From: Sellimonas caecigallum
GTDB taxonomy: Bacteria; Bacillota; Clostridia; Lachnospirales; Lachnospiraceae
Direction: 5' to 3'
DNA length: 64,000 bases
Assembly (NCBI RefSeq): GCF_045038405.1
Contig: NZ_CP173660.1
Location: forward strand, 248,001 to 312,000
Shown: positions 24,598 through 33,840 of the stretch, piece by piece
Numbering within the stretch: the stretch's first letter is position 1
Layout: every line of letters starts with the position of its first letter
The notes under the pieces: model-generated
Seen by the model: the letters and a program-made list of their open reading frames with translations, nothing else
What the model was told of the DNA's origin: nothing
Databases searched by the model: none
Program-made: the position numbers and the translations under genes

Positions 24598-25872
24598 CTA
24601 TCTGTAAATGATATCGTCTCTTCCTGGTCCATTGGACACAAGTGTGATCGGATACCCGATCTTTTCTTCCACAAATTCAATGTATTTGCGGCAGTTTTCC
24701 GGAAGATCCTCGTATTTTTTAATTCCCCGGATATCACATTTCCATCCCGGAAGCTTTTCGATGACTGGTTTTGCTTTTTCCAGCAAGTAAGTCGGCGGAA
24801 ATTCTGTTGTAATCTCTCCATCGATATCGTAAGCGACACAGACTGGAATTTCTTCCAGATATCCCAGAACATCCAAAACAGTAAACGCCACATCTGTCGT
24901 TCCCTGCATCCGGCATCCGTATTTTGAAGCCACTACGTCAAACCATCCCATTCTTCTCGGCCTTCCCGTCGTAGCTCCGAATTCTCCGCCGTCTCCTCCG
25001 CGGCGTCTCAGCTCATCCGCTTCTTCCCCGAAAATCTCACTTACAAAAGCACCTGCTCCTACTGCACTGGAATATGCCTTGCACACAGTCACTACCTTTT
25101 TGATTTCGTACGGCGGAATTCCTGCTCCAATTGCTCCATACGCAGCAAGGGTAGAAGAAGATGTAACCATCGGGTAAATTCCGTGATCTGGATCTTTCAG
25201 TGTTCCAAGCTGGCCTTCCAGCAGGATTTCCTTTCCTTCTTTCAGAGCTTCGTGAAGGAATAAGGATACATCGCACACGTACGGCTCGATCATTTTCTTA
25301 TATCCCATCAGCTCTTCAAACAATTCATCCGGATTGATCAGCGGTTTATGATATAAATGTTCCAGAAGGACATTTTTCTGTTCTGCCACACGAACAACTT
25401 TTTCTTTTAATAAGTCTTCATCAAACAGTTCGCTTACCTGAAATCCGATCTTTGCATATTTATCTGAATAAAATGGTGCGATCCCGGACTTAGTAGAACC
25501 AAAAGATTTCTTTCCAAGTCTTTCTTCCTCGTACTGGTCGAACAGTTTGTGATAAGACATTACCATCTGTGCTCGATTAGATACTTTGATCTTCGGCATC
25601 GGCACATCTCTGTCCACGATGGACTGAATTTCTCCTATCAGAACCGGGATGTCAAGAGCTACGCCGTTTCCGATAACACTGGTTGTATGATCATAGAACA
25701 CGCCGGATGGTAGTGTATGAAGTGCAAACTTTCCATAGTCGTTGATGATTGTATGTCCCGCATTTGCTCCTCCCTGGAAACGAACAATGATATCCGCTTT
25801 TTCCGCGAGCATATCCGTGATCTTACCTTTCCCCTCGTCTCCCCAGTTGGCACCTACTACTGCTTTTACCAT
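24598..25872 (-). CDS. purA: Adenylosuccinate synthetase
   Basis: Joins IMP and aspartate using GTP on the way to AMP. 424 residues. N-terminal VVGANWGDEGKGKITD carries the catalytic Asp13-type residue and P-loop, followed by GGANAGHTI with the catalytic His. SSSTLAAYGAIGAGIP and GATTGRPRRMGWFD near residue 300 hold the substrate loops; the C-terminus is SNGPGRDDIIY. AGGAGG precedes the ATG. It stands alone with its own promoter. Sequences like this are placed in the standard PurA family without doubt. Confidence 0.97.
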   Translation of the reverse strand: MVKAVVGANWGDEGKGKITDMLAEKADIIVRFQGGANAGHTIINDYGKFALHTLPSGVFYDHTTSVIGNGVALDIPVLIGEIQSIVDRDVPMPKIKVSNRAQMVMSYHKLFDQYEEERLGKKSFGSTKSGIAPFYSDKYAKIGFQVSELFDEDLLKEKVVRVAEQKNVLLEHLYHKPLINPDELFEELMGYKKMIEPYVCDVSLFLHEALKEGKEILLEGQLGTLKDPDHGIYPMVTSSSTLAAYGAIGAGIPPYEIKKVVTVCKAYSSAVGAGAFVSEIFGEEADELRRRGGDGGEFGATTGRPRRMGWFDVVASKYGCRMQGTTDVAFTVLDVLGYLEEIPVCVAYDIDGEITTEFPPTYLLEKAKPVIEKLPGWKCDIRGIKKYEDLPENCRKYIEFVEEKIGYPITLVSNGPGRDDIIYR

Positions 25873-25916
25873 AACATATCCTCCTGTATGTGAATTCGTT
25901 TTTCAACCACCTATGC

Positions 25917-25945
25917 ATTATACTATATTTTTTCGTAAATGTACA
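25917..25945 (-). promoter_or_regulatory. Probable promoter of purA
   Basis: TGTACA (25940-25945, moderate -35), 17 bases, TATAAT (25917-25922) on the minus strand. Confidence 0.55.
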
Positions 25946-26025
25946 TTTGATTTTTCATTTTTTGCCGAAAGATTTCGAAAAACATGGGGTTTTTCGCGTT
26001 CTGACTGCCTTTCCTTTTCATCCGC

Positions 26026-27594
26026 CTACATAAGCGGGGCGAAAAGCCGCAGTATCTGTCCTTCTATCTTGGTCTTCAGGCTCCGTTCCCGCACTTCTTT
26101 CAATGTCACGCGCTGACATTTCTGTAAAGTCTCCTGGAAATCCGTCTCGATATCTGCTACCACTTTATTGTTGTAGATGAAAACCCCATTCTCAAAGTGC
26201 AGATAAAGGCTCCTGAAATCCAGATTGATCGTTCCCACTGTGGCAGTATCGTCGTCAGACACAAATATCTTGGCATGAACAAACCCAGGCGTGTACTCAT
26301 AAATCTCCACTCCTGCCTCTATAAGCTCTTTGTAATACGTCTTTGCCACGGCAAATGCGTACGGCTTATCTGGAATATGGGGCATGATAATAATAACCTC
26401 TATCCCACTCTTTGCCACTCTCGTAAGAGTTGTGAGCATCTCATTATCAAGAATGAGATACGGTGTCATGATGTGTACATAGTCCTTAGCATGATTCAGG
26501 ATATGAAAATACACTTCTTCTCCGACATTTTCGTTGTCATACGGGCAGTCCCCATATGGAAGTACATATCCAAGAGACTCGTCAAATGTCTTCTTGGCCG
26601 GCCGCACATAGCGATCATAGTTTTCACTTTTTCTCTCATCCACATTCCACATATTGAGAAACATAACAGTAAGACTCCGGACCGCGTCGCCCGACAACAT
26701 GATCGCCGTATCCTTCCAGTGTCCGAACCGTTCTTTTCGATTAATATACTCATCTCCAAGGTTTATCCCCCCTGTAAATCCGACCTTTCCGTCGATCACA
26801 CAAATCTTTCTGTGATCCCGATTATTCTGTATGGTGGACAGGATCGGGCGGATCGGGTTAAACATCTTACACTGAATTCCTCTGCTTCGGAGATATTTCG
26901 GATAATCATACGGCAGCATGCTGATACTGCACATGCCGTCATACATAAATCTTACTTCAACCCCCTCGGATACCTTGTCTTCAAGTATGCGCCTTACTTC
27001 GTCCCACATATAGCTTTCTTCCACGATGAAGTACTCCATAAAAATGAAATGCTCTGCCTTTTTCAGTTCTCTGATCAGCGCCTTAAATTTATCTTCGCCC
27101 AAAGGGTAGAACTCCATATCTGTATTGCCGTATGTCGGAAATCCCAAGTGTTTTCCAAGATAATAAGACAAATTTTTATTTGCCAGTTTGCTCTCCTTCA
27201 TAGCTGAGATGATCCCCATATCCTGCTGCATGTACGGGCTGCTTTCTTCCCGCAGAACACGCAGCCGCTTTCCGATATATCTTGTACCAAGCTGGGTTTT
27301 TACATAAATATAAAAGATCGACCCAAAGAGCGGCAGTGCCATGATGCACAAAATCCATGTCATCTTGAATGCTGGATTTTCTTCCGAATTGATAATATAG
27401 ATCACGACAAAAAATCCGATGATCATAAATACTCCATACAGATACGTCCATTTATCTGCAAGGGCATAAATTCCAAGAAACATTGCCGCAAACTGCACAA
27501 GAACAAACAGTAAAAGAATCGCAGTACGGCCATAAATAACGCTAAAAAGTTTCTTCTGTACTTTTTCTTTTTTACTACTCTGCAATTTTTCCAA
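26026..27594 (-). CDS. cls: Cardiolipin synthase, phospholipase D type
   Basis: Condenses two phosphatidylglycerols to cardiolipin in the membrane. 522 residues. Two N-terminal membrane helices (about 25-45 and 50-68) and a third near 80-100 precede two PLD domains with HKD motifs: HRKICVIDGKVGFTGGINLGDEY near 262 and HAKIFVSDDDTATVGTINLDFRS near 445. No ATG is available in frame: the start is TTG at 27594 or, better spaced from AAGGGA (nine bases), TTG at 27585. A promoter TTGAGG-17-TAGAAT lies just upstream. Confidence 0.93.
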   Translation of the reverse strand: MEKLQSSKKEKVQKKLFSVIYGRTAILLLFVLVQFAAMFLGIYALADKWTYLYGVFMIIGFFVVIYIINSEENPAFKMTWILCIMALPLFGSIFYIYVKTQLGTRYIGKRLRVLREESSPYMQQDMGIISAMKESKLANKNLSYYLGKHLGFPTYGNTDMEFYPLGEDKFKALIRELKKAEHFIFMEYFIVEESYMWDEVRRILEDKVSEGVEVRFMYDGMCSISMLPYDYPKYLRSRGIQCKMFNPIRPILSTIQNNRDHRKICVIDGKVGFTGGINLGDEYINRKERFGHWKDTAIMLSGDAVRSLTVMFLNMWNVDERKSENYDRYVRPAKKTFDESLGYVLPYGDCPYDNENVGEEVYFHILNHAKDYVHIMTPYLILDNEMLTTLTRVAKSGIEVIIIMPHIPDKPYAFAVAKTYYKELIEAGVEIYEYTPGFVHAKIFVSDDDTATVGTINLDFRSLYLHFENGVFIYNNKVVADIETDFQETLQKCQRVTLKEVRERSLKTKIEGQILRLFAPLM

Positions 27595-27624
27595 TCCCTT
27601 TTTTTTCTATTCTGAACATGGTAC

Positions 27625-27653
27625 ATTCTATCATATTTCGGAATGGTCCTCAA
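27625..27653 (-). promoter_or_regulatory. Promoter of cls
   Basis: TTGAGG (27648-27653), 17 bases, TAGAAT (27625-27630) on the minus strand. Confidence 0.65.
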
Positions 27654-27791
27654 CTCCATTCCTCTGAAAACTTTACACATGTTGTCAGATAACTATTAAT
27701 AAAAAATAAATTTGCTAAACTCCCTTTTCTTTCTTCCCCAAAAGTATTACAATAATTGTATATGAATCAACAGAAAGGAGTACCCTTGACT

Positions 27792-28088
27792 ATGAGTAAA
27801 TGGAAAAAAGGTATCGTAGGTCTCGCAGCGATCGGTGCTGCTGCCGCAGGAATTCTTTATATGAAGAATAAGAAAGAAAATGAGGATCTGGAAGATGAAT
27901 TTGCAGACGATTTTGAAGATCTGGATTTTGATCTGGACGATGATCTCGGCGATACTTCCGGGCGTGAATATGTCCCTCTGAACAATTCTTCCCACTCCGA
28001 ATCGGCAAAAGGCGAAGCGGCTGAAAAAAAGCCTGAAGAGAAAACGGAAGAAACAGAAAAGAAAACTGCCGCATCTGACGAAGAATAG
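27792..28088 (+). CDS. Membrane-anchored acidic protein, unknown
   Basis: About 98 residues; no family recognised. A short basic start (MSKWKKG) leads into one Ala/Gly-rich membrane helix (about 6-21), then an Asp/Glu-rich stretch (DLEDEFADDFEDLDFDLDDD around 32-51) and a Lys/Glu-rich low-complexity tail. The ATG at 27792 has AAAGGAG 11 bases upstream; a TTG at 27786 is closer to it and possible. Closed by its own terminator. The layout resembles small YtxH-like membrane proteins but I see no specific match. Confidence 0.75.
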   Translation: MSKWKKGIVGLAAIGAAAAGILYMKNKKENEDLEDEFADDFEDLDFDLDDDLGDTSGREYVPLNNSSHSESAKGEAAEKKPEEKTEETEKKTAASDEE

Positions 28089-28102
28089 AACGAAAAGAAA
28101 AA

Positions 28103-28132
28103 ATGCTGTCCTGTTGAGAGGACAGCTTTTCT
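28103..28132 (+). terminator. Terminator before glgX
   Basis: GCTGTCCT/AGGACAGC stem with TTTTC. Confidence 0.85.
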
Positions 28133-28148
28133 TACATCAGGAGGTGTT

Positions 28149-30272
28149 TTGAAATTGAACTTTTCTGACCTTACTTTAGTGCCAAGCAGCCATTTAAAAC
28201 CCCTTGATATGATATCCGGTTTCCAGGTACGTCCCGGATTCTTTCTCTATCCGGGCACAACGGTCATTCCAGGCGGTGTAAATTTTACTATCCAGTCCAG
28301 GGGAGCCAGTTCGTGTGAACTCCTCTTATTCCATCGCGAAGCAGAAGAACCGTTTGCAGTTCTCCCCTTTCCTGACCATTACCGTATCGGTTTTGTCTAC
28401 TCCATGATCGTATTTGGCCTGGATATCGAAGAGTTTGAGTACGCCTATCGCCTGGATGGTCCTTATGAGCCAAAGAAGGGACTTCTGTTTGATAAAAGGC
28501 AGATTCTACTTGATCCATATGCCAAGGCTGTTACCGGGCAAAGCCGATGGGGCTGCAAAAACGACATCTCTCATGGCTACCGGGCGCGCGTCGTGCGCAA
28601 CAATTTTGACTGGGGAGCAGAAAAACACACTCCGCTTCTCATGTCCGATACGATCATCTATGAACTTCATGTTCGCGGATTTACAAAAGACACTTCTTCT
28701 GGTGTAGATCATCCCGGCACCTTCCGGGGCGTTATGGAAAAAATCCCCTATCTCAAAGAACTTGGGATCAACACAGTAGAACTAATGCCAGTATTCGAGT
28801 TTGATGAGATGAGGGACTGCCGGCTCATCGATGAGAATCAGCTTTTGGATTACTGGGGATACAATCCGGTCAGCTTTTTTGCGCCTAATACAAGCTACGC
28901 CTCCTCTTCCGAATATAATCAGGAAGGCTGGGAATTAAAACAACTGATCAAGGCACTCCATGAGGCCGGTATGGATGTGATCTTTGATGTCGTTTTCAAT
29001 CACACAGCTGAAGGAAATGAAGAGGGACCATATATTTCATTCCGAGGATTTGATAACAACATATACTATCTCCTTACCCCAGACGGACAATATTACAATT
29101 TCAGCGGCTGCGGAAATTCTCTGAACTGCAACCATCCAGTGGTGCAGAACCTCATTCTTGACTGCCTTCGCTATTGGGTTACAGATTATCATGTGGATGG
29201 ATTCCGTTTTGACCTTGCCTCCATCCTTGGGAGAAACGAGGACGGTTCCCCTATGAGCCAGCCGCCTCTTTTGCAATCTCTTGCCTTTGACTCTATCCTA
29301 GGCAAAGTCAAGCTCATCGCGGAGGCATGGGATGCCGGAGGTTTGTACCAGGTAGGTTCCTTCCCTTCATGGCGGCGCTGGGCGGAATGGAACGGCAAAT
29401 ACCGGGATGACATGCGCCGGTTCCTGAAGGGCGACTATGGCGTCATCGGTTCCGCCGCACTGAGAATTGTCGGTTCCCCGGATCTCTATCATCCAAAAGA
29501 GCGCGGAAGCAATGCCTCAGTCAATTTTCTTACATGTCACGACGGTTTTTCTCTGAATGACCTGTATTCATATAATACGAAGCATAATGAAGCCAATGGG
29601 TGGGGAAACACCGACGGAACAGATTCCAACGACAGTTGGAACTGTGGTTTTGAGGGAGAGACAGATGATCCGGATGTCTGCCGTCTGAGGATGCGGATGA
29701 TGATGAACGCTTTCGCGGTTCTTTTATGCAGCCGCGGGACACCGATGTTTCTCTCCGGAGATGAATTTGCCGATACAAGATTTGGGAACAATAATCCCTA
29801 TTGCCAGGATAATCTGATTTCATGGCTAAATTGGGATCTTCTGGAAAAAAATCGGAACCTCTTTTCGTTTGTCAAATACATGATTGCTTTCCGAAAAAAG
29901 CACACTGTCATTTGCCGGGACCTTGAAAAAAGCCGATTCGGTTTCCCTTCTGTCAGTTTTCATGGAACAGTGCCCTGGCATCCCGATCTGGCATACGATT
30001 CTCATGTTTTAGGTGTCATGTTCTCCGGTCAAAATGAAACTTCTGGTTATGAAGATACTGTCTATCTGGCGGTCAATACGTACTGGGAAGCCGTCTATCT
30101 GACACTTCCGCCTCTTCCAGATGGCTTTGAATGGCGCATCGCCGTCAATACAGGAGATCCACTCCGACAGACCTTCCCGGAACCTGATATGCCGAAAACG
30201 AAAGGTTCTGTTTTGCTTGGAGAGCGTTCCGTCATCGTATTTGTCGCATACCGGAACGATATTTTTTCATAA
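28149..30272 (+). CDS. glgX: Glycogen debranching enzyme / isoamylase-type GH13
   Basis: Hydrolyses alpha-1,6 branches in glycogen or starch-like glucans. 707 residues: an N-terminal CBM48 domain (about 20-130), the GH13 barrel with nucleophile Asp355 (DGFRFDLAS), acid Glu392 (LIAEAWDAGG) and the third Asp in TCHDGFSLND (Asp465), then a C-terminal beta domain. FDVVFNHTAEG near 279 is the first conserved GH13 region. No signal peptide, so cytoplasmic. The start is TTG (28149, or 28155, which is ten bases from AGGAGGTG); there is no in-frame ATG before residue 21. No other glycogen genes are adjacent. Confidence 0.93.
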   Translation: MKLNFSDLTLVPSSHLKPLDMISGFQVRPGFFLYPGTTVIPGGVNFTIQSRGASSCELLLFHREAEEPFAVLPFPDHYRIGFVYSMIVFGLDIEEFEYAYRLDGPYEPKKGLLFDKRQILLDPYAKAVTGQSRWGCKNDISHGYRARVVRNNFDWGAEKHTPLLMSDTIIYELHVRGFTKDTSSGVDHPGTFRGVMEKIPYLKELGINTVELMPVFEFDEMRDCRLIDENQLLDYWGYNPVSFFAPNTSYASSSEYNQEGWELKQLIKALHEAGMDVIFDVVFNHTAEGNEEGPYISFRGFDNNIYYLLTPDGQYYNFSGCGNSLNCNHPVVQNLILDCLRYWVTDYHVDGFRFDLASILGRNEDGSPMSQPPLLQSLAFDSILGKVKLIAEAWDAGGLYQVGSFPSWRRWAEWNGKYRDDMRRFLKGDYGVIGSAALRIVGSPDLYHPKERGSNASVNFLTCHDGFSLNDLYSYNTKHNEANGWGNTDGTDSNDSWNCGFEGETDDPDVCRLRMRMMMNAFAVLLCSRGTPMFLSGDEFADTRFGNNNPYCQDNLISWLNWDLLEKNRNLFSFVKYMIAFRKKHTVICRDLEKSRFGFPSVSFHGTVPWHPDLAYDSHVLGVMFSGQNETSGYEDTVYLAVNTYWEAVYLTLPPLPDGFEWRIAVNTGDPLRQTFPEPDMPKTKGSVLLGERSVIVFVAYRNDIFS

Positions 30273-30276
30273 AAAA

Positions 30277-30300
30277 GGCCGCGTAAACGCGGTCTTTTTA
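30277..30300 (+). terminator. Terminator after glgX
   Basis: CCGCGT/ACGCGG stem extended by G-C and G-T pairs, five Ts. Confidence 0.85.
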
Positions 30301-30339
30301 TGAAGTCTTCTCTTCTAAAAACATTCCATCTTAAGTTTC

Positions 30340-31203
30340 TCAGGACACAATTGCAACTTTACCCTCTGTCTCTGCTTCAATGCGCTCATCCAGCTTTCTC
30401 AGCATCTTCTCTTTATCCTTTGGGAGCTCTCCTCTTACACGGAATTCTATGAAATCATGAAATCCATCATATGTCAGAGCGTCTGTCTCTATCATCTCCA
30501 ACAGCCTTCTTTCTTCCATCAGATTTTCCTTTTCATCAGCAGGACAGAATGTGCCGTTTTGAATTTCCCGGAAAAGGGGCGCGCTCTCGTGCAGGAACAT
30601 GGAAAAATTGATGACTCTCCTCGGCCTCGTCCTATTGAAAAAAGCAGCCGTATGTTCTGCATTTTCTATTCCTCGTCCCTTACCCGCCACTCCAGTCATA
30701 ATGTGAGCATCATAGATAAGGCCAGCTTCTTTCATCCGGCTGATTTCCCGGTACGCCTGTTCAAGTGTGTGGTCTTTTTTCATAAATAGCAGAACGTCAT
30801 CAAGCCCACTTTCAATTCCCAGATACAGATGTCTGACTCCCTCTTCATAAAGCCTGCAAAGCTCTCTGTCAGTCTTTCGCCCTACATCTGTTACCGTTGC
30901 ATCCATATGTATACTTTCACATCCTGGAAAATATTGATGGATTTTATCCAGGATCTCCAAAAGTCGGTCTGCAGAGAGCCCAAATGCATTTCCGTCCCCC
31001 AAAAATACGGTCTTCGGATTGCCTCCCGCCTCCCGCACTCGTGCCAGTTCTTCTTCGATCTGCTTCATCGGAAGTTCCCTGTAACTGAGATGCTTGAACA
31101 AGGTACAAAAGATACATCTGTTGTATGCACAGCCCACGGCCACCGGAAGCATAAACGAACTCCGCTCCATCGGTCCTCTGCAGATCTGCCCTTCATATTT
31201 CAT
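30340..31203 (-). CDS. Radical SAM protein, unknown substrate
   Basis: 287 residues. The 4Fe-4S ligands are in VGCAYNRCIFC near residues 23-33 (spacing C-x4-C-x2-C). The TIM-barrel strands that follow include VFLGDGNAFGL (GGE-like region replaced by GDG) and LYLGIESGLDDVL, as in the HemN/Elp3-related group. There is no second cluster or B12 domain. No RBS problem: the ATG at 31203 follows AAGGTG-like sequence weakly. It stands alone between glgX and the permease, and its context gives no clue. Confidence 0.85.
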   Translation of the reverse strand: MKYEGQICRGPMERSSFMLPVAVGCAYNRCIFCTLFKHLSYRELPMKQIEEELARVREAGGNPKTVFLGDGNAFGLSADRLLEILDKIHQYFPGCESIHMDATVTDVGRKTDRELCRLYEEGVRHLYLGIESGLDDVLLFMKKDHTLEQAYREISRMKEAGLIYDAHIMTGVAGKGRGIENAEHTAAFFNRTRPRRVINFSMFLHESAPLFREIQNGTFCPADEKENLMEERRLLEMIETDALTYDGFHDFIEFRVRGELPKDKEKMLRKLDERIEAETEGKVAIVS

Positions 31204-31396
31204 AGAAACACCTTCTTTAATTTCATATGACAGCTTATCTTTACTTGCTTCTCTTTCTATTATTATATACTACTTTTTTAGGAAATCCCAGCGTTTGCTT
31301 TCAAACTCGGAAAAGGATTGCTTTTTTCATCAACTTTGTGTAAAGTAGTAGATGTAAATTTTTTAACAAAAGTATAAACATACTGAGGAGGAAATC

Positions 31397-32740
31397 ATGT
31401 CTAATTCTAACAAGCCGTCTATCGGCAAGCGTGCGTCTGTATTTGAACTGAATGGTGTGCCGCAGTTCGGGCAGGCGTTTCCTTTGGCGCTTCAGCATGT
31501 TGTGGCTATGATCGTAGGATGTGTAACGCCTGCTATCATCGTATCTGGTGTAGCGGGTCTCAACAACACAGACCGAGTCATTCTGATCCAGGCAGCTCTC
31601 TTTACCTCGGCTCTTTCCACACTGCTGCAGCTCTTTCCTTTTGTACGCACCCAAAAATTTCAGCTTGGCTCCGCCCTGCCTGTCATCATGGGAATCAGTT
31701 TTGCCTATGTTCCTAGTATGCAGGCCATTGCCGAAAGTTATGATGTCGGTACCATCCTCGGGGCCCAGATCGTCGGCGGAGTGATCGCCTTGCTCGTGGG
31801 GATTTCTATCCGGAAGATCCGTGTACTCTTCCCTCCGATCATTACCGGAACGGTCGTGTTTACAATCGGCCTCTCCCTTTATCCGACTGCTATCAACTAC
31901 ATGGCCGGAGGTACTTCAAGCCCTTCCTACGGTTCCTGGAAAAACTGGCTGGCAGCATTCTTTACGCTGGCTGTCGTAACAGCATTGAATCACTTTGCCA
32001 AAGGCTTTTTAAAACTTGCTTCCATCCTGATCGGCATCATCGCAGGATATATCTTTGCTGCCTGCCTTGGTCTTGTAGATCTTTCAGGAATTCAGTCTGC
32101 CGGAATCTTCCAGCTTCCGCAGCCACTCCATTTTGGGATCAAGTTTGAACCTTCAGCCTGCGTGGCCATCGGCGTACTTTTTGCCATCAATGCAATCCAG
32201 GCCATCGGCGACTTTTCCGCAACTACAGTAGGAAGTATGAATCGGGAGCCAAAAGATAAAGAACTCCAGGGCGGTATCATGATGTATGGGTGTTCCAATA
32301 TCCTGTGTGCCCTTCTCGGCGGTCTCCCGACTGCCACTTACAGCCAGAACGTGGGAATCGTAACAACAACAAAAGTTGTCAACCGATGTGTCCTTGGACT
32401 TGCCGCCGTCATTTTGATGATCGCGGGACTGCTTCCGAAATTCAGCGGTCTTCTCACAACGATTCCACAGTGTGTCCTTGGGGGAGCCACAATTTCCGTG
32501 TTTGCCTCCATCGCTATGACTGGTATCAAACTCATCATGCGCCAGGAAATGAACTTCCGCAATTCCGCTATTGTTGGTCTTGCAGTCGCATTAGGTATGG
32601 GCGTCACTCAGGCACCTGCATCCCTTTCCGCTTTCCCGGAATGGGTAACTACGATTTTTGGAAAATCTCCTGTTGTGCTGGCCACAATTACGGCAATCAT
32701 CCTGAATCTCATTCTTCCAAAAGAAGAAAACAAACATTGA
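31397..32740 (+). CDS. Nucleobase:cation symporter-2 family permease (uracil/xanthine type)
   Basis: 447-residue NCS2 transporter with about 12-14 membrane segments. The signature QNVGIVTTTK lies near residue 316, the TM3 motif GSALPVIMG near 92 and the TM8 segment AIGDFSATT near 272. These look more like xanthine/purine carriers (PbuX-like) than UraA, but specificity cannot be fixed by eye. GAGGAGG precedes the ATG. I searched the 190-base upstream region for a purine riboswitch and did not find one. Confidence 0.9.
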   Translation: MSNSNKPSIGKRASVFELNGVPQFGQAFPLALQHVVAMIVGCVTPAIIVSGVAGLNNTDRVILIQAALFTSALSTLLQLFPFVRTQKFQLGSALPVIMGISFAYVPSMQAIAESYDVGTILGAQIVGGVIALLVGISIRKIRVLFPPIITGTVVFTIGLSLYPTAINYMAGGTSSPSYGSWKNWLAAFFTLAVVTALNHFAKGFLKLASILIGIIAGYIFAACLGLVDLSGIQSAGIFQLPQPLHFGIKFEPSACVAIGVLFAINAIQAIGDFSATTVGSMNREPKDKELQGGIMMYGCSNILCALLGGLPTATYSQNVGIVTTTKVVNRCVLGLAAVILMIAGLLPKFSGLLTTIPQCVLGGATISVFASIAMTGIKLIMRQEMNFRNSAIVGLAVALGMGVTQAPASLSAFPEWVTTIFGKSPVVLATITAIILNLILPKEENKH

Positions 32741-32759
32741 TTTCGTATCCATATGCGTA

Positions 32760-32810
32760 AAAAGACTGCGGATGGTTCTCTGTGAGAAGCACCAGTTCCG
32801 CAGTCTTTTC
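32760..32810 (+). terminator. Terminator after NCS2 permease
   Basis: AAAGACTGCGGA/TCCGCAGTCTTTT stem with an inner GGT/ACC pairing. Confidence 0.85.
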
Positions 32811-32890
32811 TTTCCTATTGACTCCATTCATATTATCCCAAAAAGGAATCATGGAGCGAGAAGGAAAAGGTAAAATTTTCTCATTTCATA

Positions 32891-32918
32891 TTGCAAAATA
32901 TTTTCCCCGTGATATACT
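32891..32918 (+). promoter_or_regulatory. Promoter of tRNA-Gly
   Basis: TTGCAA (32891-32896), 16 bases, TATACT (32913-32918). Confidence 0.75.
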
Positions 32919-32926
32919 GTATGTAT

Positions 32927-32997
32927 GCAGATATGGTTCATCGGTAGAACGCTAGCTTCCCAAGCTGGAAAGGCGGGTTCGACTCCCGTTATCTGCT
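32927..32997 (+). tRNA. tRNA-Gly, anticodon CCC
   Basis: 71 nt. Acceptor GCAGATA/TATCTGC with discriminator T; D arm GTTCATCGGTAGAAC; anticodon stem CTAGC/GCTGG closing TTCCCAA, giving anticodon CCC; T arm GCGGGTTCGACTCCCGT. CCA is not encoded. Confidence 0.95.
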
Positions 32998-33005
32998 TGC
33001 AAAAG

Positions 33006-33044
33006 GCCGGAGGCATTGAATGATCAGTGTTTCCGGTTTTTTTC
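33006..33044 (+). terminator. Terminator of tRNA-Gly, inside the end of the iron ATPase gene
   Basis: CCGGA..CATTGA/TCAGTG..TCCGG stem and seven Ts. It overlaps the last codons and stop of the converging ATPase gene. Confidence 0.85.
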
Positions 33045-33827
33045 TTTCCCGATCCGGGTATAGTCGATACAGACAGGATAGGTATTCTCGCCATCTTCAA
33101 GCAGTGTCGCTTCGATTTCATAGAGATCTCTGAGATTTTCTTTTGTGACCACATCCCCAGGCTTCCCTTCAAAAAGAATCCTTCCCTCTTTCATTCCGAC
33201 GATATGGTGTGCAAATTTGGATGCATGATTCAGCTCATGGATAACCATCACGATCGTCGCTCCTTCTTCTTCATTCAACCTCTTCAGTAGTTCAAGAATA
33301 TCTATCTGGTGTGCCATATCGAGATAAGTAGTAGGTTCGTCCAAAAGCAAGATTTCTGTCTTCTGCGCAAGTGACAGCGCGATCCACACTCTCTGCCGCT
33401 GGCCTCCGGAGAGTTCTTCTACTTTTCTGTCTTTCAGGTCATACACTCCCGTTTTTTCCATGGCCCAGTCCACAATCTCATGATCTTTTCGCGAAAGTCC
33501 GGACATAGGCTTCTGATACGGGAATCTGCCGTATCCTACCAGATCTTTTACAGAGATACCTTCCGGAACAATCGGACTTTGCGGTAGTACTGCCATCTTC
33601 CTTGCAATCTCCTTTTGTGCCATCTTTTTTATATTCTTTCCATCCAGAAGAACTTCTCCTTTTCTCGCCGGGAGAATCCTGGCTATTGTTTTCAAAAGCG
33701 TGGATTTGCCACATCCGTTCTGGCCGATCAGCATCGTAATCTTTCCTTCCGGTATCACAAGATTCGCGTGCGGAATGATAATGCGATCTTCATATGCAGC
33801 CTGCAGATTTTTTATTTCGATTCGCAT
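33024..33827 (-). CDS. Iron/siderophore ABC transporter ATP-binding protein (FecE/FhuC type)
   Basis: 267 residues. Walker A GQNGCGKSTLL near 34, signature LSGGQRQR near 138, Walker B ILLLDEPTTYLDMAHQ near 158, H-loop VIHELNHA near 191. The DEPTTYLD wording is typical of the Fe3+-siderophore, haem and cobalamin group. It provides energy for the two permeases upstream in the same operon, 13 bases away. Confidence 0.92.
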   Translation of the reverse strand: MRIEIKNLQAAYEDRIIIPHANLVIPEGKITMLIGQNGCGKSTLLKTIARILPARKGEVLLDGKNIKKMAQKEIARKMAVLPQSPIVPEGISVKDLVGYGRFPYQKPMSGLSRKDHEIVDWAMEKTGVYDLKDRKVEELSGGQRQRVWIALSLAQKTEILLLDEPTTYLDMAHQIDILELLKRLNEEEGATIVMVIHELNHASKFAHHIVGMKEGRILFEGKPGDVVTKENLRDLYEIEATLLEDGENTYPVCIDYTRIGKEKNRKH

Positions 33828-33840
33828 CGATAAACGCCTC

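Noticed and set aside
31204..31396. Purine riboswitch before the NCS2 permease
   Set aside because: I could not find the conserved loop sequences of the purine aptamer; only AT-rich DNA and a GAGGAGG site are visible.
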